Shown: one piece after another, positions 1-8,726 of the stretch
How positions within the stretch are numbered: position 1 is the stretch's first letter
How the letters are laid out: every line of letters begins with the position of its first letter
Origin: Pseudomonadota bacterium
GTDB taxonomy: Bacteria; Pseudomonadota; Gammaproteobacteria; JAADHS01
DNA: 39,250 bases
Assembly: GCA_021821045.1 (NCBI GenBank)
Contig: JAKACW010000040.1
Location: forward strand, 1-39,250
Direction: 5' to 3'
Notes under the pieces: model-generated
Seen by the model: only the letters and a program-made list of their open reading frames with translations
The model's database searches: none
Told to the model about the DNA's origin: nothing
Made by a program: the position numbers and the translations under genes

Positions 1-314
1 CCGATCTTGTCGATGTGCACGCCAAAAATGCTGAACGGTCCTTTGCGCCAGGGGTGAAGCGTCATGAGGGCGGACTTTAGCGCCTGGCGTTGTTCATCGG
101 CGATCTCGCCGGCGTCGCCGACGGTCACGGTGTCCGACGCAAGATCGAAGTGCTTTGCCGTGCGCGCCGGAAGGTGGTCGAGAACGCTTAACCAGCGTGC
201 CAGATCGCCATGGGGAGTATAAAGCTTTTCCTTCAGCGTCGCGGCAATCGGCGCGGTCCACGGCGACAACGGGGTTCCGGCTAGTCGCTGCACCGCCGAC
301 CCACAGTCGATCAT
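1..314 (-). CDS. cmoB: CmoB, tRNA U34 carboxymethyltransferase, N-terminal part (cut by window edge)
   Basis: CmoB transfers a carboxymethyl group from carboxy-SAM to 5-hydroxyuridine at the tRNA wobble position, giving cmo5U. Reading from the ATG at 314, the translation begins [19 protein letters not shown] and later contains HPWRKGPFSIFGVHID. These match the start and the conserved WRKGPFS..GV.ID segment of E. coli CmoB (from memory). About 104 codons are visible; the Rossmann methyltransferase core lies off the left edge. The ATG overlaps the cmoA stop (ATGA, 311-314), so the two genes are translationally coupled in the usual cmoA-cmoB order. No defect is visible in the part seen. Confidence 0.93.
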   Translation of the reverse strand, partial: MIDCGSAVQRLAGTPLSPWTAPIAATLKEKLYTPHGDLARWLSVLDHLPARTAKHFDLASDTVTVGDAGEIADEQRQALKSALMTLHPWRKGPFSIFGVHIDKI

Positions 315-1054
315 TTCTGTGCCAACAGCGAAACAAAGTTAAAACACTGAAACCAGACGTCGACCGTGCGAAAACCCGCCAATTCCAAGCGGGCCTGGTG
401 GGTGCTGATGTCATCGGGAATAAGCACATTCTCCAGCGCCGAACGCTTCTGGGCGATTTCCAAATCGGAATAGCCGTTGGCGCGTTTGAAGGCATGATGA
501 AGTTCGGTCATGCGATTCTGACGCACTGCATCTTCGAAGAATATCTTTTCCGACAGCACCAAGACGCCGCCAGGCAGCAAACCGTCAAAGATCTTTTTGA
601 TCATCTCGAAGCGATCTTTCGGTTCGATGAACTGAAGCGTGAAGTTCATGACGACGATGGAAGCATGGGTGATCTCCGTGGTCATGATGTCTTCGCAGCG
701 AAAGCTAACGTGGACCGGACTATGTTGTGTCCGCAGGTTGTCCCGCGCCTTGGCGATCATGGCGGGGGAGTTGTCCACGGCAACGATTGCGCAGTCGTCG
801 AAAGGCAGGTGGCGGCGCATGGCCGATGTGGCCGCGCCCAAGGAGCAGCCAAGATCATAAATAGTGCTGCCGGGTCGGCTGTAGCGCTGCGCGATCACGC
901 CCAGCATGGCAATGACGGTGCGGTAGCCGGGCACGGAACGGGAAATCATGTCGTCGAACACCCGCGCTACGGATTCGTCGAACTCGAATTCGCTGACGTA
1001 GTCCCGCGCCTGGGCGTAAATTCGGTCGCGGTCGTTGTGGTCGTTAGGCGGCAT
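311..1054 (-). CDS. cmoA: CmoA, carboxy-S-adenosyl-L-methionine synthase
   Basis: CmoA makes carboxy-SAM from SAM and prephenate, the donor used by CmoB for cmo5U34 tRNA modification. The 247-aa protein has the SAM-binding motif [10 protein letters not shown] at about residues 66-75, the acidic loop AVDNSPAMI, and the conserved segments [41 protein letters not shown] and the C-terminal WFQCFNF. All follow E. coli CmoA closely, as does the length. The start codon lies inside the 3' end of the J-domain gene (stop at 1044-1046), and the stop overlaps the cmoB ATG. The three genes therefore look like one transcription unit. Confidence 0.97.
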   Translation of the reverse strand: MPPNDHNDRDRIYAQARDYVSEFEFDESVARVFDDMISRSVPGYRTVIAMLGVIAQRYSRPGSTIYDLGCSLGAATSAMRRHLPFDDCAIVAVDNSPAMIAKARDNLRTQHSPVHVSFRCEDIMTTEITHASIVVMNFTLQFIEPKDRFEMIKKIFDGLLPGGVLVLSEKIFFEDAVRQNRMTELHHAFKRANGYSDLEIAQKRSALENVLIPDDISTHQARLELAGFRTVDVWFQCFNFVSLLAQK

Positions 1055-1787
1055 CTTTTAGAAGGAGGTCCTTTGCTTGATTGATCTTGGCGGCGAGATA
1101 GGTGGAGCCGCCGCGATCGGGGTGAAGCTTTTGCATCAGACGGCGGTGGGCGTCGCGAATCTGATCGGGTGTGGCGTCTTTCGCCACGCCCAAAACGGCG
1201 TATGCCTCATCGATCGTCATGCCCGACGGCGGCGCCTTGCCGACTCCGCTCCGGGACTGTTGAGCATGGGAACGCCAGTCTCCGCCGAAACGGCGGTCGA
1301 GGTAGGCTTCCAGCAGCGCCACGCTTTCTTCATCCTCGATGCGGCACTCGGCGAGCACTTCAAGCACGGCTTCCAGATCCAGCTCCTCCAAGCGTTGGCC
1401 CCGGTGGCGTCCGCCAAGCACCGTGCCTGTCAGCTGACCGCTGGCATGATCGAGTGCCATGCGCACATAGGCGGTTTCGATCTTGGACGATTGGCTGCCA
1501 CCGGCGCGCGCGCCGCCCACCCCGGGGATCTGTGAAAACACTGATCGTAGTGATTGATATGAGCGCAGCAAAGCCAGCGCTCTCTGGGCGAAGGGCGCCA
1601 GACCGCCGAGCAGCGCGAACAGCCAATGCAGCCGTCCTGTGACGACCAACAGGATCAACGCCGCGCCGCCGCCATAGAGCGCCGCTTTCTTGATGGCTTG
1701 CTTGGTTTGCTGTGGCGGTGTGCGCTTATACCAGCGGTACACGATCGCCGCGATGATCAATACAGCGAGTACAATGACTAACTTCAT
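1044..1787 (-). CDS. Membrane-anchored J-domain (DnaJ-like) protein
   Basis: This 247-aa protein probably recruits and stimulates an Hsp70 (DnaK) at the inner membrane. A hydrophobic N-terminal helix (about residues 2-18) is followed by a second hydrophobic stretch (about 36-65), then a soluble middle region (about 100-170) with an acidic helix. A C-terminal J domain (about 190-247) starts ..[11 protein letters not shown] and contains the essential HPD tripeptide at 222-224 (LHPDRGG). The J domain sits at the extreme C-terminus, as in TIM14/Pam18- and DjlA-type proteins rather than classical DnaJ. There is no Gly/Phe linker and no zinc finger. The 3' end overlaps cmoA by 11 bp. Client and partner cannot be told from sequence. 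Confidence 0.88.
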   Translation of the reverse strand: MKLVIVLAVLIIAAIVYRWYKRTPPQQTKQAIKKAALYGGGAALILLVVTGRLHWLFALLGGLAPFAQRALALLRSYQSLRSVFSQIPGVGGARAGGSQSSKIETAYVRMALDHASGQLTGTVLGGRHRGQRLEELDLEAVLEVLAECRIEDEESVALLEAYLDRRFGGDWRSHAQQSRSGVGKAPPSGMTIDEAYAVLGVAKDATPDQIRDAHRRLMQKLHPDRGGSTYLAAKINQAKDLLLKDAA

Positions 1788-1863
1788 CGGATCCGGTCAC
1801 TTTTTGCAAGACGGGCTTATTTTAGCTTGTTTTGGGCTGACGGGTGGAAAGGCAGGCAACAGT

Positions 1864-2490
1864 ATGGGGTTCTCGTTTGTGGGTTTTCGGCGAGGGTGGC
1901 TGCTGGGTTTAGTTGTGCTCCTGGCCGCGGGAGCGGGGCAGGCGCACGACCGTTCATTTACGGTGATGGGCGGCTATCAGTTCGGCGGCGAGTTCGAGGA
2001 TGAGGCTACCGGAGATGAAGTGGAACTGGATGAGACGCCTAGTTTTACCGTTTTGCTGAATCTGCCCCACCAATTGGACACGGAATTCGAATATGTCATT
2101 TCCCGCCAGGCGACGTCGCTGCAAGCGTCGGGGCAGTTCAGCGGGAACGAGTTGTTCGACTTGGACGTGTACTACCTGCATGTTGGTGGTATCGCATTGG
2201 TGAATCCGGATCGGGTCGAACCGTACGTGTCCGGGAGTCTGGGCTTGACGCATATGAGGCCCAGCGATGCAGGACTGGACAGTGAAACCCGGTTCTCGTT
2301 GTCGCTGGGCGGAGGGGTGCGCGTGCCGATGGGCGAGCGGCTGGCGCTGCGCTTCGATCTGCGGGGTTTTGTGACGATGTTGAACGGCGGCGGGTCGCTG
2401 TTCTGTGCGGATGGCAACTGCAATGTAAGTGTCGTTTCCGACGGGTTTCTGCAGTATGCAACCAGCGCCGGGATCGTGTTTAGGTTTTGA
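1864..2490 (+). CDS. Outer-membrane beta-barrel protein (OmpA/OmpW-like porin fold), function unknown
   Basis: A 208-aa secreted protein. The ATG at 1864 is chosen because it gives a clean signal peptide (MGFSFVGFRRG, hydrophobic core LLGLVVLLAAG, predicted cleavage after AGQA) and has a purine-rich GGAAAGG upstream. An upstream in-frame ATG at 1690 would run through non-coding sequence antisense to the J-domain gene. The mature part shows alternating beta-strand patterns (SFTVMGGYQFGGEF, LDVYYLHVGGIALV, VEPYVSGSLGLTHM, FSLSLGGGVRVPMG, LALRFDLRGF) and ends in aromatic Phe (ATSAGIVFRF), the usual outer-membrane assembly signal. It is one of two plus-strand genes before the island edge's neighbours, divergent from the J-domain gene and convergent with the oxygenase, with only 4 bp between the stops. 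Confidence 0.85.
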   Translation: MGFSFVGFRRGWLLGLVVLLAAGAGQAHDRSFTVMGGYQFGGEFEDEATGDEVELDETPSFTVLLNLPHQLDTEFEYVISRQATSLQASGQFSGNELFDLDVYYLHVGGIALVNPDRVEPYVSGSLGLTHMRPSDAGLDSETRFSLSLGGGVRVPMGERLALRFDLRGFVTMLNGGGSLFCADGNCNVSVVSDGFLQYATSAGIVFRF

Positions 2491-2494
2491 CCCG

Positions 2495-3043
2495 CTACCG
2501 AAAGGGCGCGACGCCCGAATACCACTGCACAAGGGTATAGCGGGTGCCGAAAGTGATGGGCGAAACCCGGTGCATGACGTAGGAAGGAAAGATAATCAGG
2601 TCGCCGGGTGTCGGGGGCAGCGCCCGGGGTTCGCGATCATAGAACAACTGCAATTCGCCTCCTTCGTACTCTTGCCGCGGGTTGAGGTGAATGACGCAGG
2701 TTAGCTTGCGCGTCGAATCGCCGGCGTCCATGTGCCATTCGAAGCGGTCTTGTTCGTTGTATTCGGTGAACTGCGCGTGCTCCCGCTCGCCGTCAAGCTT
2801 GAATTGCCAATTGGCGTCGTTCGCCTTAAGAACCGCGGCGTCGAGTTTGCGGTAGACGAACGCGCACTCCGGCGCGTCGGGCGGAAACCAGCCGAGCCGG
2901 CAGCGTCGCGTTTCGGCCGGCGCGCCGTAGCGGGCTTCAACGGATTGTTCGCCCGAATACTTGGGCAGCGCGCGGCCGAGTTCGATGACGGTTTCGCACT
3001 CATCGAGGGACAACACCTTGGGTATCACAACGCAGACGGGCAT
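2495..3043 (-). CDS. 2OG-Fe(II) oxygenase (prolyl-4-hydroxylase-like, PKHD type)
   Basis: A 182-aa soluble dioxygenase expected to use 2-oxoglutarate, O2 and Fe(II) to hydroxylate a substrate that sequence does not reveal. The iron triad is visible: H104-x-D106 in FEWHMDAGD and H158 in YVMHRVSP. R168 in GTRYTLVQW would bind the 2OG carboxylate. The supporting strands LTCVIHLN and EYEGGELQLFY and the segment PGDLIIFPS are typical of the PiuC/YbiX and P4H group. The ATG at 3043 follows AAGGA about 10 nt upstream. The gene is 30 bp downstream of the VWA gene on the same strand and may be cotranscribed with it. Free-protein or peptide hydroxylation is the family expectation, not something shown here. 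Confidence 0.88.
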   Translation of the reverse strand: MPVCVVIPKVLSLDECETVIELGRALPKYSGEQSVEARYGAPAETRRCRLGWFPPDAPECAFVYRKLDAAVLKANDANWQFKLDGEREHAQFTEYNEQDRFEWHMDAGDSTRKLTCVIHLNPRQEYEGGELQLFYDREPRALPPTPGDLIIFPSYVMHRVSPITFGTRYTLVQWYSGVAPFR

Positions 3044-3073
3044 GTCGGTCTCGTCCTTTCGCGCGGTCAGGCG

Positions 3074-3787
3074 CTATTTCGATGGCAGCTGCTTGACCAG
3101 CGAATCCGCCAATTGGTGCTGCTCCTTGGAAAAGTCCTGCAACGCGCTCTTGCCGCCGACGGCGTACATTGCGACAGCGAGCAGCAGTTCGCGCAGTTGC
3201 GGCGCGCTTTGGCTGTCGAAACGGCTGTAGGCGCCGGAGGTGATGCGGGCGATGGCGCGGAAGGTAGCTTCGGCAACGGGGTCGTGGCCTTCTTGAAACA
3301 AGAACACGGGCACACCGAGCAGGGCAAGCTGTCCCGCGAAGTGTTCGAGCTTGAGGGGATCCTCTTCCACGCAATCGCCGACCAATACCAAAGCGCGCAC
3401 CTTGTCGCGGCGCGTCTCGTCGATGGCGTGGCGCAGCACCCGTTCGATTTGGGTATTGCCGCTTTGACACATGACCTTGGTCATTTCACGTATCAGGGGC
3501 TCGGCGTGATCGAACCAGGGCGTGGCGTGAAATTCGTAAAAGCCGCCGTAGTAGCACAGCTGAATGTTGAGTTTGCCGATCTTGGCCGTTTCCAAAAACA
3601 TCTCCGCTTGAATGCGGCTGGCTTTGTCCCAGGTTGGCGCGCGGCTGGCGGTGGCGTCCATGGCGAAGATCAGGCGCGCTTGCGATGCCGCACTCTTCGC
3701 GACGGGTGCCGACTGCAATTTTTCGAGAAAGTTTGACACGTCCTGGCGGGTGGACTTAGTTGGGACTTTTTTGCTGTCGTCGCTCAT
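3074..3787 (-). CDS. VWA-domain protein with a MIDAS-like motif
   Basis: A 237-aa soluble protein consisting mostly of one von Willebrand factor A-like domain. The first metal-site motif is D44-x-T46-x-S48 (FAMDATASR), a Thr variant of the usual DxSxS. Further strands follow: LNIQLCYYGGF, VRALVLVGDCVEED and GVPVFLFQEG. The charged, flexible N-terminus (about residues 1-36) is rich in Lys/Ser. No signal peptide or membrane segment is seen, so it should be cytoplasmic. It lies just downstream of the moxR-bat operon, separated from batD by a REP-like repeat pair, and upstream of the 2OG oxygenase. VWA proteins commonly work with MoxR AAA+ ATPases, so a link is plausible but inferred. Confidence 0.82.
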   Translation of the reverse strand: MSDDSKKVPTKSTRQDVSNFLEKLQSAPVAKSAASQARLIFAMDATASRAPTWDKASRIQAEMFLETAKIGKLNIQLCYYGGFYEFHATPWFDHAEPLIREMTKVMCQSGNTQIERVLRHAIDETRRDKVRALVLVGDCVEEDPLKLEHFAGQLALLGVPVFLFQEGHDPVAEATFRAIARITSGAYSRFDSQSAPQLRELLLAVAMYAVGGKSALQDFSKEQHQLADSLVKQLPSK

Positions 3788-3816
3788 TCTTTTGACCCTG
3801 CTGTCACGAACCGCAA

Positions 3817-3956
3817 TGTAGGAGCGGCTGCAGCCGCGATTCTTCGTTTAAATCGTGAAATGATGCGCTCCTACACGACGAAGCTGTTCGCCTCGTGGGA
3901 GCGGTTTCCTACCGCGATTTTTCGTCGTTTAGATCGCGCAATGATCCTCTCCCACA
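3817..3956. repeat. Pair of REP-like palindromic repeats
   Basis: Two tandem units of about 60 bp lie between the VWA gene and batD. Unit 1 (3817-3876) starts TGTAGGAGCGG and ends GCGCTCCTACA. Unit 2 (3894-3956) starts CGTGGGAGCGG and ends CTCTCCCACA. Each has an inner CCGCGATT..TTCG and TCG(C/T)GnAATGAT segment, so each unit can fold back on itself. The same element recurs at 12990-13056 and 16763-16929. It resembles the intergenic REP/BIME elements of pseudomonads (GGAGCGGCTTCAGCCGCGA type). Confidence 0.85.
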
Positions 3957-3982
3957 GCGCGATCGAGAAGTCACCTGTACCA

Positions 3983-5740
3983 TCATGCCGCGCTGGACTC
4001 CGGCGGATACAGCGGCGGCAGAGCGAGTTCGGCCGGCCCTCCGCCGCGCTTTTTCGCAAAGATAGCCTCAACTCTAGCCAAAAAGTCCGCCTGGTTCCAG
4101 GCTGCCGGTTTGTCGGCGTAGAGCGCCCGGTCCAGCATGGCAATGGCTCGCTTTGCCGCTGTGTCGGATGACATAGCCGCCACGTCGCCGAGGTTGTTGA
4201 ACTGTCGTTCCGGCCAATGCTGGCGCGCCCAGGACAGCAAGGCCGCGCGCGCGGCGATCGGGTCATTGGCGGCATACGCTTTCTTGAGCGCATCTTTGCC
4301 AGCGCCCCGGTTGTGCGAGGCGGCGTCACCGCCGGATTGTCTTTGTTGCGACGCGGAACGTCGACGACGATCGACAATCCACAGCGCGAGCGTCAGCAGC
4401 CAGGCGACCAGCGCGGCGATGCCGATCCACCGCCACGTGGGGTCGACATCGGTTGCGGCGGGCTTGGCCGAAAAATCCACCGGCTCCATTTCCATACCAT
4501 GCTCAGCCGGTTCCGCATCCGTTTGCGGCGCGGGCGCCGCGGTGCCGGCGGGCGCCGCCGCGACGGTGATCTTGCGGCTCGGCACGACGGCGAACTCCTG
4601 GCGGTTCTTCTCCACGTTCCACCACGGGATGCGAATTTCCGGCAACTCGAATTCGCCGGCTTGAGTGGGAATGATGGCCAGCTTTTGCTCAGCCTCGCTG
4701 ACCACGCCGCCGCTGTCGGCGCGGGCCTGTTTGCCGCTGTGATCGGGGTAGAGATTGGCGAACTTCAATTGCGGCGGATCCAACGGCGGCAATTGGGCTA
4801 CACCCAAGCCCTGTGCTTGCAGGGTAAGGGTGCGGGTAATGGGCTGACCGACGGCGAACTTGGGCGGATTCTCTGACCACGACTCAGACAACGATACGCT
4901 GCGGGCCGGCAGCCAAGGTGAGCGTTGTGCGTTCGGCGGAATGGTCTTGACCTTGAGCGCGATGGACGGCGCGCGAACACGCACCGTCGTGGTGGGCTGC
5001 AGCAGATCGAACGGATCGTCGAACAGCCCGCGTCCGAACAGGCCGCCGCTGCGCTCTTGCGCGCGCGGATCGGGTACTTTGCCGTCGAAGTGCAGCCCCT
5101 CGACGGCGATGTCGCCGCTCTTTTGCGGGAAAATGGCGTAGCGCCGTTCGATCACCCGATAGCGCTCGGCGCCGCGTTGAGTCTCATAGGCGGTGTCATC
5201 GCCCAGCCGGTCCATCACGGCGTCCTTGATTTGCGGTTTGGATAAAGCGCCCTCCCGCAGCGGCACCCGGTGCAGCAGTCGCACGGTCAGGATCACCTGC
5301 TGCTGAACATAGGGTTCGCCGACGTCCACATCTGCTTCGAGAAACACATCTTTCTGCGCCGCGGATTTCGCGTTGGGCTTGCTCACGAGAATCTCAATGG
5401 GCTGGGTGGCTTCCTTGCCGAGCGCGAGAGACGGAATGGTCAATTTGCCTTCGCGTTTGGGGGCGAGCTTGATCAACCATTTGCGCGAACTGCTGGTGCG
5501 GCCGTTGATGATCTGGATCTGGCTCGACTGGGTGGTTCCCAGCACATCGAAGTCGGCATCCAGCGGCGCGAGGTCCGGCTCGGCCGCGCCGGTCGGCGTG
5601 TCAATGATGAGCGTGAAGGATTCATCCGCGCCGATGCGCGCGCGGTCGACCTGGGCGGTGACCGCAGCGAAGGCGTGGGACATCAAGCCCAGGCATGCCA
5701 AGCAGACCAGGAGAAACGCACGGATCCGTTCTATTACCAT
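3983..5740 (-). CDS. batD: BatD family protein (oxygen tolerance / Bat complex membrane protein)
   Basis: A 585-aa exported, membrane-anchored protein. The start at 5740 is chosen because it opens a signal peptide (MVIERIRAFLLVCLACLGLM..AFA); a longer in-frame start exists but would run well into batB/C. The extracytoplasmic part contains repeated Ig-like beta domains (AQVDRARIGADESFTLIIDT.., GRTSSSRKWLIKLAPKREGKLTIPSL, QVILTVRLLHRVPLREG). A single C-terminal membrane helix (WIGIAALVAWLLTLALWIVD) is followed by a basic RRRR stop-transfer and a cytoplasmic tail. The architecture and its place as last gene of moxR-DUF58-DUF4381-batA-batB/C-batD support the call. The 5' end overlaps the batB/C stop by a few bases. 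The biochemical role of BatD is not settled in the family. Confidence 0.9.
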   Translation of the reverse strand: MVIERIRAFLLVCLACLGLMSHAFAAVTAQVDRARIGADESFTLIIDTPTGAAEPDLAPLDADFDVLGTTQSSQIQIINGRTSSSRKWLIKLAPKREGKLTIPSLALGKEATQPIEILVSKPNAKSAAQKDVFLEADVDVGEPYVQQQVILTVRLLHRVPLREGALSKPQIKDAVMDRLGDDTAYETQRGAERYRVIERRYAIFPQKSGDIAVEGLHFDGKVPDPRAQERSGGLFGRGLFDDPFDLLQPTTTVRVRAPSIALKVKTIPPNAQRSPWLPARSVSLSESWSENPPKFAVGQPITRTLTLQAQGLGVAQLPPLDPPQLKFANLYPDHSGKQARADSGGVVSEAEQKLAIIPTQAGEFELPEIRIPWWNVEKNRQEFAVVPSRKITVAAAPAGTAAPAPQTDAEPAEHGMEMEPVDFSAKPAATDVDPTWRWIGIAALVAWLLTLALWIVDRRRRSASQQRQSGGDAASHNRGAGKDALKKAYAANDPIAARAALLSWARQHWPERQFNNLGDVAAMSSDTAAKRAIAMLDRALYADKPAAWNQADFLARVEAIFAKKRGGGPAELALPPLYPPESSAA

Positions 5741-7674
5741 TTGGCGTCCTTGTCCCGAGCGCCTCGCGGCGCGTTGATGCGTTGGTGTTCGCGAGCGAAT
5801 TTGCGCCGCAGCAAGCCGCCGGGATCGTCCGGAATCTGGCGCAGCCACTGTTCCGCCGCTTGCTGGGCTTCGGCTTGCTCGGTGGCTAGGGCATTCACTT
5901 GCGGTTGATCGGTGGCGCTGCCGGTCTGCTGGCCCTTGCCGGCGCCGCGCTGTTCGTCACGGTTCGTGGATTGACCTTTGTCTTGTTCCTGCGTGACGGA
6001 TGCCTGCTCCTTGTCCTTGTTCGCACTGTCCGCCTGATCGGTCTGCTGATCGGCGCTTTGCCCGCTTTGGTTCTTGGACTGCGCGCTGTGGGTTTGCGGC
6101 GCGTCGCTGCGTTGACGGGTCCCGGCGGACTCGTTGTCGGCCGACGGGTTGTCGGATGCGGCGCCACCGCTGGCTTCGTCGCTCTGGGTTCCTTTTGCGT
6201 CGTCGCTGCCGGCGCTCGACTGGTTTTGAGTCTGCCCCTGATTTTGCCCGGCGCTTTGATCGGCGTCGCCCTGGGAAGATTGTTGCGAGTCCGCGCTTTG
6301 GTTGTTTAGCAACTGCTCGATGATCCGTTTGTTGAACAGGGCGTCCTCATGTTTCGGATCGCGCTTGAGCGCGTCTTGATAGGCCGCCAAGGCTTCCTGG
6401 TACTTGCCTTGCTGTGCCAAGGCATTGCCCAAGTTGTAGCGTCCGTCGGCGCTATCGACGCCCGTAAAGGCTTCCGTCGCGCGCGTGTAATCGCCGGATT
6501 GGTAGTAGGCGGTGCCTTGCCAGGCCGGATCGTGGGCGTACTCGATGGCTTTTTTCGCATCGCCTTGCGCAATCGCTTGCGCGGCCCGTTGGTCGTCGCG
6601 CAGCCACAGCGATTGCCAATCGAGGGCCATGGCGGGGCGCGGCAGGGGCAGGATGGCCACCACGGCAAAGGCGGCGACCCAGCCACGGCGAAACGCCAGC
6701 GCGGCGAAAGGCAGCAACAACAAAACCAGCCATGGGCCTTCGTCGCGCCAGCTGTCGGCGACCCGCAGGTGCTGTTGCGCCTCCTGCAAGGTGCGATTGG
6801 CGCTTTGGTATGCATTGACGATGGCGTCGATGTCGCTGTTGTCGGGGGCGAGGGTGCGGAACACGCCGCCGCCGGCCGTGGCCAATTGGGACAGTTCGTC
6901 TTGGCGTACTTGCGCGATGACGATCGCACCATTGGCATCCTTGAGAAAACCGCCGTTGGTCAGCGGGATCGGCGCGCCGTCGGCGCTGCCGACGCTCAAC
7001 ACCGATAGCCGGTGTCCCGCTTGGCGCAGCGCCTGCGCCGCGTCGAGGGCGGCTTGGCTGGGATCGGCGCCATCGGTGATCAGGATCACATCGGCGGAGG
7101 GTCCGCCGCCCTGGTTCAGCAGGCGCGATGTCTCCTGCAACGCCAGATCGACGCGGCTGCCCTGGCTCGGCATGAGTTCGGTGCCCAACACCGGCACCTG
7201 GGCGGCGATGGTCGCGGCGTCATCGGTGAGCGGCGACAACACATAGGCTTCGCCGGCAAACACGACCATCGCGGTTTGGCCTTCTCGGCTGGCGCGCAAC
7301 AGATCGAGCGCTTTGAACTTCGCGCGGGCAATGCGCCGCGGCGCGACGTCCGTTGCATCCATGGAGCGCGACAGGTCCAGCACGATGACGCGGGTGTCTT
7401 GAGCGCGAAATACCGGCTGGGGCAGTTGAGTCCAGGTCGGTCCGGCGGCGGCGATCGAAGCGATGATCCAGCCGATCAGCATGACCGTCAGCGGCCAGCG
7501 CGCGGTTGGCGCGGCGCGACCGACCAGCAAGTGCGGCAGCAGATGGGAATCGCATTGGCCGGACCATTGATTGCTCGACCGCTGCGCCCGTCGCAAGCCG
7601 AACCAGATGAACACGGCCGGCAATATGGCGAGCAACCACAGTGGGCGGAGAAAATGGAATGCCGTTAGGTCCAT
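5734..7674 (-). CDS. BatB/BatC fusion: membrane VWA domain plus TPR protein
   Basis: A 646-aa protein joining BatB and BatC in one chain. Two N-terminal membrane helices (about residues 9-26 and 61-77) precede a VWA domain with an intact MIDAS start, D100-L-S102-R-S104 (VLDLSRSMDATD), and the later LITDGADPS. A further membrane helix follows (about 340-375, LVLLLLPFAALAF..). Then come TPR units (about 391-450; YYQSGDYTRATEAF, RYNLGNALAQQGKYQEALAAYQDAL) and a long Gln/Ser/Asp/Asn-rich disordered stretch (about 458-595). The tail is QQAAEQWLRQIPDDPGGLLRRKF, a signature end of BatB/C proteins. The ATG at 7674 overlaps the batA stop by 10 bp; a longer upstream start is unlikely because it would lie deep inside batA. 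It should act with MoxR and BatA at the inner membrane. Confidence 0.92.
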   Translation of the reverse strand: MDLTAFHFLRPLWLLAILPAVFIWFGLRRAQRSSNQWSGQCDSHLLPHLLVGRAAPTARWPLTVMLIGWIIASIAAAGPTWTQLPQPVFRAQDTRVIVLDLSRSMDATDVAPRRIARAKFKALDLLRASREGQTAMVVFAGEAYVLSPLTDDAATIAAQVPVLGTELMPSQGSRVDLALQETSRLLNQGGGPSADVILITDGADPSQAALDAAQALRQAGHRLSVLSVGSADGAPIPLTNGGFLKDANGAIVIAQVRQDELSQLATAGGGVFRTLAPDNSDIDAIVNAYQSANRTLQEAQQHLRVADSWRDEGPWLVLLLLPFAALAFRRGWVAAFAVVAILPLPRPAMALDWQSLWLRDDQRAAQAIAQGDAKKAIEYAHDPAWQGTAYYQSGDYTRATEAFTGVDSADGRYNLGNALAQQGKYQEALAAYQDALKRDPKHEDALFNKRIIEQLLNNQSADSQQSSQGDADQSAGQNQGQTQNQSSAGSDDAKGTQSDEASGGAASDNPSADNESAGTRQRSDAPQTHSAQSKNQSGQSADQQTDQADSANKDKEQASVTQEQDKGQSTNRDEQRGAGKGQQTGSATDQPQVNALATEQAEAQQAAEQWLRQIPDDPGGLLRRKFAREHQRINAPRGARDKDAKW

Positions 7675-8726
7675 TGCCGCTTCTCTCCCTTGTCGCCGGT
7701 GACTTCCGTGCGCGCCACCGCGGCGAGCGACGGGCGGTGACGCCAGGCGCTTGGCCAGCCCATGGCAAAGCACAGTATGAGTGCCGCGCCCAAGGGCCAA
7801 AAGTAGAGGGCGCGCATGGGCCGAAAAAAGTCGCTCTCGGCTTCGCGCGGTTCCAGTTTGTCCAGTTGACGATAAATGTCCTCCAGTCCCTCGGTGTCCT
7901 TGGCGCGGAAATAACTGCCGCCGGTTTGGGTCGCGATGTCCTGCAGCAGTTTCTCGTCCAGATCGCGGGAAGGGTTGATCATCTGCGTGCCGAGCAGGGT
8001 GGGCACGGCGATGCGTCGGGCATCGGATCCGACGCCGATGGTGTAGATGCGCACATCCATCGAGGCGGCCATGGCGGCGGCCTGGCGGGGGTCGGTGGCG
8101 CCGGCGGTGTTGGCGCCGTCGGTCATGAGAATCAACGTGCGGTTCTTCGCTTCGCTGTCCCGCAAGCGCTTGGCGGCCAGGCCGATGGCATCGCCGATGG
8201 CCGTTTCCTTCCCCGCCAAGCCGATGGTTGCATCCTCGAGCATTTCTCGCACGGTGCGCCGATCGAAGGTCAGCGGCGTCTGCAAATAGGCTTGGCTGCC
8301 AAACAGCACTAAACCCAAGCGATCGCCGACGCGCCGCTCGATGAAGTCGCTGGCAGTGGCCTTGACGACGGCGAGTCGGTTTACCTGTTCGCCCTCGAGC
8401 AGAAAGTCGGGGATCTCCATGCTGCCGGAAACATCGATCGCCAATAGCAGATCGCGCCCTTGCAGCGGCAGCGCGATGGGATCACCGACCCAGCGCGGAT
8501 TGGTGGCGGCGATCACCAGCAGACACCACGTCAAGGTCAGCAGGGCCATGCGCTGCCAATGGCGGGCCAGCGTGCTGTCGTCGCGCTTCGCCATAGCGGC
8601 CACAGCGGCGTAGAACGGCACCCGCAGGGCGCCGCTGGCCGGGCTGTCGGCGGGACGCAGCATGCGCCGCAAAAGCCATGGCAGCGGCAGAATCACCGCG
8701 ACCCATGGCCACTGAAATTCGATCAC
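7665..8726 (-). CDS. batA: BatA, membrane-anchored VWA protein
   Basis: A 353-aa inner-membrane protein with two N-terminal helices (about residues 8-22 and 59-75), a VWA domain and a C-terminal helix (about 305-323, ALYFWPLGAALILCFAMGW). The MIDAS motif is complete: D98-x-S100-x-S102 (LAIDVSGSMEI), with the downstream Thr/Asp elements FIERRVGDRLGLVLFG, LTFDRRTV and LMTDGANTAGATDPRQAA. The start codon is GTG (8724-8726) and overlaps the stop of the preceding DUF4381 gene as GTGA, so translation is coupled. Fourth gene of the moxR-bat operon. Bat proteins have been tied to stress or oxygen tolerance in other bacteria; the mechanism is unresolved. Confidence 0.93.
   Translation of the reverse strand: MIEFQWPWVAVILPLPWLLRRMLRPADSPASGALRVPFYAAVAAMAKRDDSTLARHWQRMALLTLTWCLLVIAATNPRWVGDPIALPLQGRDLLLAIDVSGSMEIPDFLLEGEQVNRLAVVKATASDFIERRVGDRLGLVLFGSQAYLQTPLTFDRRTVREMLEDATIGLAGKETAIGDAIGLAAKRLRDSEAKNRTLILMTDGANTAGATDPRQAAAMAASMDVRIYTIGVGSDARRIAVPTLLGTQMINPSRDLDEKLLQDIATQTGGSYFRAKDTEGLEDIYRQLDKLEPREAESDFFRPMRALYFWPLGAALILCFAMGWPSAWRHRPSLAAVARTEVTGDKGEKRQWT

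Noticed and set aside
2732-3736. A 334-codon plus-strand frame across the oxygenase and VWA genes
   Set aside because: It spans two well-supported minus-strand genes and the gap between them, so it cannot be a single real gene.
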